12,445 nucleotides of DNA from Bacteroidales bacterium. GTDB lineage: Bacteria > Bacteroidota > Bacteroidia > Bacteroidales > F082. Under the pieces are notes generated by a model. That model was not told the DNA's origin. It ran no database searches and worked only from the letters and a program-made list of their open reading frames with translations. The translations under genes were made by a program, and so were the position numbers. The DNA is taken from contig JAGCCO010000045.1 in assembly GCA_017651645.1 (NCBI GenBank), positions 1-12,445 on the forward strand, given 5' to 3'. Shown here in pieces: positions 8,601-12,445 of this stretch. How positions within the stretch are numbered: position 1 is the stretch's first letter; every line of letters begins with the position of its first letter.

Positions 8601-8856
8601 CCTCTATGTGCACGATGCCGATTATCTGCGTATAGCAAATGTGACACTGGGCTATGACCTTTCTCGCATCTGGAAGAGCAAGTACTGCAAGCAGTTGCGT
8701 GTGTATGTGCAAGCTCAGAATCTTCTTACTTTCACAAAATATAAGGGAATGGATCCTGAAATCGGATACGGAACTGATGGATGGGTAAGTGGTGTCGATG
8801 TAGGATATTATCCTCGTCCGCGTACATTCCTAATTGGTGCTAATGTTAAATTCTAA
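5644..8856 (+). CDS. SusC/RagA-family TonB-dependent outer-membrane transporter
   Basis: 1070 residues, normal for SusC proteins. It imports oligosaccharides through the outer membrane with TonB energy, capped by the SusD partner encoded next. After a signal peptide (about residues 1-30) comes a carboxypeptidase-regulatory-like domain (about 32-103: [26 protein letters not shown]), then the SusC signature [10 protein letters not shown] at 109-118. The plug follows ([63 protein letters not shown], about 146-232, read in segments), then the 22-strand barrel with the conserved LRADGSSKF and [12 protein letters not shown] motifs and a terminal aromatic residue (ANVKF). An EF-hand-like loop lies at Asp892, Asn894, Asp896, Gly897, Ile899 and Asp903. 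There is no N-terminal STN domain, so signalling is through the HTCS rather than an anti-sigma factor. An alternative ATG at 5653 gives an equally good signal peptide. First gene of the plus-strand operon, with a -7 box at 5593-5600. Confidence 0.97.
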   Translation: [1070 protein letters not shown]

Positions 8857-8858
8857 AT

Positions 8859-8866
8859 GGGAGGAA
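8859..8866 (+). promoter_or_regulatory. Shine-Dalgarno-like site before the susD-like gene
   Basis: GGGAGGAA lies 6 bp before the ATG at 8873 and fits the anti-Shine-Dalgarno CCUCC core. It decides the susD-like start over the in-frame ATG at 8834. The other complete leaders in the window are A/T-rich and lack such a site. Confidence 0.6.
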
Positions 8867-8872
8867 TCAAAT

Positions 8873-10513
8873 ATGAGAATATCAACAATTACAAAGACTC
8901 TCTTAGCCTTTATGTCATTAGGTATTGTTTCGTGTTCGGAAAGTTATCTGGACGTGGAGTCGAAGACAGAGTCGAATACCAGCAATTTCTACAAGACGCA
9001 GAATGATGCTTATCGTGCGCTGATTGGTTGTTACGACGGATGGCGCCAGACCAGCAGTAATCCGGGCTTTGCCTTCTATGTAGCTTCGGAAGTGATGGGC
9101 GCAGAGTGCTTCGGTGCAACAGGAAATACCGATGGACGTGGTTATCAGGTGGTGGACCGTTTTGACATCGCTCAGTCATCGTCAGACCTTAATCTTTACG
9201 AAGCAGACTGGGCACGTTATTATCAGGGTATCTACCGTTGTAATGAACTTATCAAATACGAGCCACAGATAGAGTGGAAGAATGAGACGCTGAAAGGCAC
9301 CTATATGGGCGAATGCCATGCACTGCGCGCCATTCTGTATTTTGATTTGGTTCGCATGTTCGGCAACATCCCCCTGCTGACGGTTGCTACTGAGGAGAAT
9401 GTTCCCCAGGCAGATCCGGCAGAAGTCTATCAGGTGATCTTCGACGATTTGCAGTTCGCCATCGACAATATTCCTGCCGATGCTTATCCTAAGTCGGACA
9501 CAGCCAATAACGACGGTCATATCACCAAATATGCAGCTGAGGCTTTGTATGCCCGTGCATACTTGTATTACACCGGCTATTACGGAGCGTCTATTGATGG
9601 CGTAACCAAGGACAAGGCGCTGGCTTATTGCGAGGACGTTATCAGCAGTGGTGAATATGACCTTGTAGCAGAATATAAGAACCTGTGGCCTGCTGCATCG
9701 GCTGGTATTGCTGAGGTGGGCGATGCGGTAACGCTGCTGGGAACGTATGCTGGTGATGGAAACTGCGAGACCGTCCTGGCTATGAAGTTTACCAATACGC
9801 AGGATTATAACGGCAACAACGACTCAAACCGCTGGCAGGTGATGCTGGGCATGCGCAATCTGCCAGTAGCACCTTACGGACGCGGATGGGGCGCCCTGAC
9901 GGTCAATCCTCAGTTTGTTAACCAGTATGAGGCCGGTGACACCCGCAAGAAGGCTTCCATCATCGACATTGTCAATGAGGGAATCGTGAATGCCGATGGT
10001 TTTGAGGCCAGCTATAAGGATCAGCGCGAGTACACAGGCTATGTCATCAAGAAATATTCGCCTCTGTGTTTTGCCGACGGTACAAGTGCTGTGAAGATTG
10101 ACGGTAGTGGTGGTTTCCAGGAACAGAACCATCAGGACTGGATCATCATGCGTTATGCCGACGTGCTGCTGATGGCTGCCGAACTGGGCAGCAGCAGTGC
10201 TCAGAAATATATGGATAAGGTTCGTGCCCGTGCAGGATTGCAGCCTGTAGCGGTTTCTCAGGCTTCGATTATGAAGGAACGTAAATTCGAGTTTGCCTTC
10301 GAGGCCATCAACTACTGGGACCTGCTCCGTCAGGGTGTGGACTATGCTGCTCAGCAGATTGCCACCAATGGTATTGATGTGATGTCAGGCGGTAATGCCG
10401 ATAAGGTGGTTATTGCTGCCGAGAATATCAAAGCCAAGAAGGGACTCTGCCAGATTCCGCAGAATCAGATTATCCTCTCTAATGGAGTGCTGAAGCAGAA
10501 TGCGGGATGGTGA
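8873..10513 (+). CDS. SusD/RagB-family outer-membrane glycan-binding lipoprotein
   Basis: 546 residues, the usual length. The ATG at 8873 is chosen because it follows a purine-rich GGGAGGAA by 6 bp and begins directly with the lipoprotein signal (lipobox GIVSC, lipidated Cys21). An upstream in-frame ATG at 8834 would lie within the susC-like gene. The protein has the SusD-like N-terminal region (YLDVESKTESNTSNFYKTQNDAYRAL, read as consecutive segments from residue 25), TPR-type helices (ADWARYYQGIYRCNELI, GECHALRAILYFDLVRMFGNIPLL, KYAAEALYARAYLYY) and the C-terminal SusD/RagB domain (WIIMRYADVLLMAAEL, KERKFEFAFEAINYWDLLRQG), ending in the family hallmark IPQNQIILSNGVLKQNAGW. It acts as a surface lid on the SusC-like transporter, binding glycan and closing over the barrel for import. 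It starts 16 bp after the SusC stop, so the pair is co-transcribed. The binding residues cannot be assigned from sequence alone. Confidence 0.96.
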   Translation: MRISTITKTLLAFMSLGIVSCSESYLDVESKTESNTSNFYKTQNDAYRALIGCYDGWRQTSSNPGFAFYVASEVMGAECFGATGNTDGRGYQVVDRFDIAQSSSDLNLYEADWARYYQGIYRCNELIKYEPQIEWKNETLKGTYMGECHALRAILYFDLVRMFGNIPLLTVATEENVPQADPAEVYQVIFDDLQFAIDNIPADAYPKSDTANNDGHITKYAAEALYARAYLYYTGYYGASIDGVTKDKALAYCEDVISSGEYDLVAEYKNLWPAASAGIAEVGDAVTLLGTYAGDGNCETVLAMKFTNTQDYNGNNDSNRWQVMLGMRNLPVAPYGRGWGALTVNPQFVNQYEAGDTRKKASIIDIVNEGIVNADGFEASYKDQREYTGYVIKKYSPLCFADGTSAVKIDGSGGFQEQNHQDWIIMRYADVLLMAAELGSSSAQKYMDKVRARAGLQPVAVSQASIMKERKFEFAFEAINYWDLLRQGVDYAAQQIATNGIDVMSGGNADKVVIAAENIKAKKGLCQIPQNQIILSNGVLKQNAGW

Positions 10514-10518
10514 TATGT

Positions 10519-10550
10519 AATTGAGAATTGAAAATTGATAATTGAAAATT
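10519..10550. repeat. Heptamer tandem repeat (AATTGAN) forming the SGBP-like gene leader
   Basis: Four units (AATTGAG, AATTGAA, AATTGAT, AATTGAA) plus AATT run from 5 bp after the susD-like stop exactly to the ATG at 10551. The repeat is nearly all of the 37-bp gap and is the only sequence where the ribosome could start. It contains no Shine-Dalgarno site. Confidence 0.85.
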
Positions 10551-12419
10551 ATGAAGACAAAGAATCTATTATATGGTGTGCTGACGAGCATTGTTATGTT
10601 GCTTGCAGCATGTACGCCTGATTCTGACAGCATGGGTGCCATTGATCTTACTACAGCCCAACTGGCCGAGAACACTGGCTTCTCTGTCAATGTTGACCAG
10701 ACGACAAATCAGGTGACGTTTACAAGTCTGCTCCCCAGCAGTTACTCTGTGTACTGGGAGTACGGTCCTGCTCCTACTTCCGATGATATCAGCATCTCAG
10801 GAACCAGTACCAACAACATCTATCAGGTAGGCGTAGCCTTCGATGGCGATTACTATGTTCGCATGGGTGTTCAGACCCGTGGTGGTATCGTGTTCAGCGA
10901 CCGCGCTTCGTTCCATATCAACCAGATGAATCCAAACCTCATCTCCGATCCTGCATGGACTATGCTGACTGGTGGTGTGGGACACTCGAAGGAGTGGGTT
11001 CTCGACCTTGATGCCAACGGTACATGTCTGAAATTCGGTGGTCCTAAGTGGTTCTATACCTCTGGAATGTCGTGGGACAGCTTTCACAATATTGCCGGCG
11101 AGAACTATATCGACTCTGAGCAGTGGGATTCGTCGACAGCTATCGACCCCACATACGCCGGCGAGTGGTACTGGGCTGCCGATTTTGCAGGCAATAGTTG
11201 GATTTGTGGTGCTGCCGACTATGGAGTGATGACATTCGACTTGATTAATGGTGCCAATGTGGACGTAAACGGCGAAAAGGGCTCGTTTAATATGGATGTG
11301 GCTACGCATACCATTTCGTTCACTGGTGTTATTCCGTTGAGTCCTGGTCAGAGCGATGCTATTATTGGTCAGCGTCCTGATGGCAACTATAAGATTATCT
11401 ATCTCACGGAGAACGCCATGCAGATCATGTTCGACGGCGGTTCTAACGATAACACGCCATTCACCTTCAATTATATCTCGAAGGAGTATAAGGACAGCTA
11501 TGTGGCTCCTGTTATCACCACGATTACGCTGCCTGAGAATTGGATGAGCTACGTGCAGCCGTTCAATCAGAACACCACAACCTATAAGTTCGACGAAGAC
11601 GCTCCGTTCACTTGGTTCACACTGGCTGGAGAGGAGATCTCACGCGCTGGTTTTGATGGCGATCCTGATATCACCGATGCAGAGTTTGAACTGAATTCGA
11701 AGACCAAGACCTTCAAGATTACCGATATTGCAGGTAACGTGACAGAAGGAACATACGATATCAGTGAAGATGGTGTGCTCACCTTCTCTCAGCTGCCATC
11801 GTTCGGCATCTCTACCAATAAGAATATTAAGTTTGCCTCAAGCAATAATCAGTTGCAGGTTATCACCTACGAGATCAGTGACCGTACTGGTGATTTGACT
11901 GATTTGTGGCTGGGTTCGAAGCAGTACGACGATCAGGGTAATGCTTACGAGTATCTGGCATACCACTTCAAGAAGCAGACTGGCGGTGCTCAGGTTGAGA
12001 GCTTTACTGGTAAACTGAGCTACTCGGATACAGGTTGGGCTTTCTTGGAGAGTCCTGAGGTCTACATCACTGGCGAAGGCGACTATACCTTCACACTGAC
12101 GCCCAACGGCAGTACGAACACGCAAGACCCGTATCTGATGTTCCTCGATGTGGCCAAGATTCTGAAGAAGCATCCCAATACGGATATGATTTTGAAGAGT
12201 ATCAAGGTGGATGGGGCTGAATTGCTCGGCTCAGAAGAAGGCATGGACGACGCGACCATCTCACGTGGTATTGGTGATGATCCTACTACAGGTCGCCGCT
12301 ATATACTGAATCCTTGGAATGAAGAGTCGGCAACACATACGCACCTCTTCAAGTTCAGCAACAGCATCGAGGTTACTATCACTGTTAAGTTCGATGTCGG
12401 TGAAGTTGTACTTAAGTAA
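10551..12419 (+). CDS. SusE-like / surface glycan-binding lipoprotein (SGBP-like)
   Basis: 622 residues. The ATG at 10551 starts a lipoprotein signal with lipobox LLAAC (Cys21), followed by TPDSDS, an acidic stretch of the sort that directs Bacteroidota lipoproteins to the cell surface. A PKD/Ig-like domain covers about 42-124 (SVYWEYG, DGDYYVRMGV). Next come two related beta-rich modules at about 133-312 and 325-476, which share a pattern: KGSFNMDVATHTISFTG matches EGTYDISEDGVLTFSQ, and the endings PFTFNYISKE and YEYLAYHFKK also match. A C-terminal beta-sandwich resembling a carbohydrate-binding module covers about 480-622 (DYTFTLTPNG, YLMFLDVAKILKK, LKSIKVDGAEL). The many surface Trp residues suit sugar stacking. 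Placement directly after susC/susD is the standard SGBP position. It has no recognisable catalytic motif. Function is inferred from position and architecture; no exact family name is claimed. Both gene boundaries carry AATTGAN heptamer repeats. Confidence 0.85.
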   Translation: MKTKNLLYGVLTSIVMLLAACTPDSDSMGAIDLTTAQLAENTGFSVNVDQTTNQVTFTSLLPSSYSVYWEYGPAPTSDDISISGTSTNNIYQVGVAFDGDYYVRMGVQTRGGIVFSDRASFHINQMNPNLISDPAWTMLTGGVGHSKEWVLDLDANGTCLKFGGPKWFYTSGMSWDSFHNIAGENYIDSEQWDSSTAIDPTYAGEWYWAADFAGNSWICGAADYGVMTFDLINGANVDVNGEKGSFNMDVATHTISFTGVIPLSPGQSDAIIGQRPDGNYKIIYLTENAMQIMFDGGSNDNTPFTFNYISKEYKDSYVAPVITTITLPENWMSYVQPFNQNTTTYKFDEDAPFTWFTLAGEEISRAGFDGDPDITDAEFELNSKTKTFKITDIAGNVTEGTYDISEDGVLTFSQLPSFGISTNKNIKFASSNNQLQVITYEISDRTGDLTDLWLGSKQYDDQGNAYEYLAYHFKKQTGGAQVESFTGKLSYSDTGWAFLESPEVYITGEGDYTFTLTPNGSTNTQDPYLMFLDVAKILKKHPNTDMILKSIKVDGAELLGSEEGMDDATISRGIGDDPTTGRRYILNPWNEESATHTHLFKFSNSIEVTITVKFDVGEVVLK

Positions 12420-12445
12420 TTGAAAATTGATAATTGATAATTGAA
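12418..12445. repeat. Heptamer tandem repeat (AATTGAW) after the SGBP-like gene, running off the window
   Basis: Four full units begin within the TAA stop codon (its AA is the start of the first unit) and continue to the last base of the window. Same unit as the repeat at 10519-10550. The full length and the next gene are not visible. Confidence 0.85.

Noticed and set aside
8857..8859. ATG directly after the susC-like stop, in another frame.
   Set aside because: It opens only a short frame overlapping the susD-like gene, with no recognisable product.
8834..8872. Upstream start for the susD-like gene that would overlap the end of the susC-like gene.
   Set aside because: It would put 13 extra residues before an otherwise normal lipoprotein signal; the Shine-Dalgarno-like site points to 8873.
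10542..10550. TTG start three codons before the SGBP-like ATG.
   Set aside because: It falls inside the heptamer repeat and adds nothing to the signal peptide; the ATG at 10551 begins a standard lipoprotein signal.
10519..10550. Short regular repeats as a CRISPR array.
   Set aside because: Units are 7 bp in direct tandem with no spacers, and no cas genes are present.

Overview
The window is one end of a Bacteroidota polysaccharide utilization locus (PUL). Evidence for the phylum is the SusC/SusD pair, the one-protein hybrid two-component regulator (HTCS), Bacteroidota-type -7 promoter boxes (TAnnTTTG), A/T-rich translation leaders mostly without Shine-Dalgarno sequences, and lipoprotein signals on the surface proteins. 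A gut or rumen Prevotellaceae or Bacteroides-like genome fits best; the genus is inference.

Layout. On the minus strand, from 5396 down to the left edge, lie the HTCS regulator (1368-5396) and, 21 bp downstream, a secreted glycoside hydrolase family 2 enzyme. The window edge cuts this enzyme just before its catalytic acid/base residue. On the plus strand lie a SusC-type TonB-dependent transporter (5644-8856), a SusD-type lipoprotein (8873-10513) and a SusE/SGBP-like surface lipoprotein (10551-12419), with short gaps that suggest one operon. The 247-bp divergent region 5397-5643 carries both promoters.

How it would work. The SusD and SGBP-like lipoproteins capture a glycan at the cell surface and SusC imports oligosaccharides. 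The GH2 enzyme removes terminal sugars (galactose is a reasonable guess). The HTCS senses a breakdown product in the periplasm and activates transcription through its AraC-type DNA-binding domain. The gene set resembles beta-1,4-galactan PULs, but the downstream genes that would settle the substrate are outside the window.

The most unusual features are non-coding or hidden in coding sequence. (1) The divergent promoter region has an overall dyad symmetry about 5523/5524: GTTTC boxes spaced 21 bp apart on each side, with a -7 box at the same distance from each pair. This looks like the HTCS operator. (2) Four loci carry tandem repeats with a 7-bp period: two sit at gene boundaries of the SGBP-like gene and two lie inside the HTCS coding sequence, where gain or loss of a unit would shift the reading frame. 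No RNA genes, CRISPR arrays, insertion sequences or clear terminators were seen.
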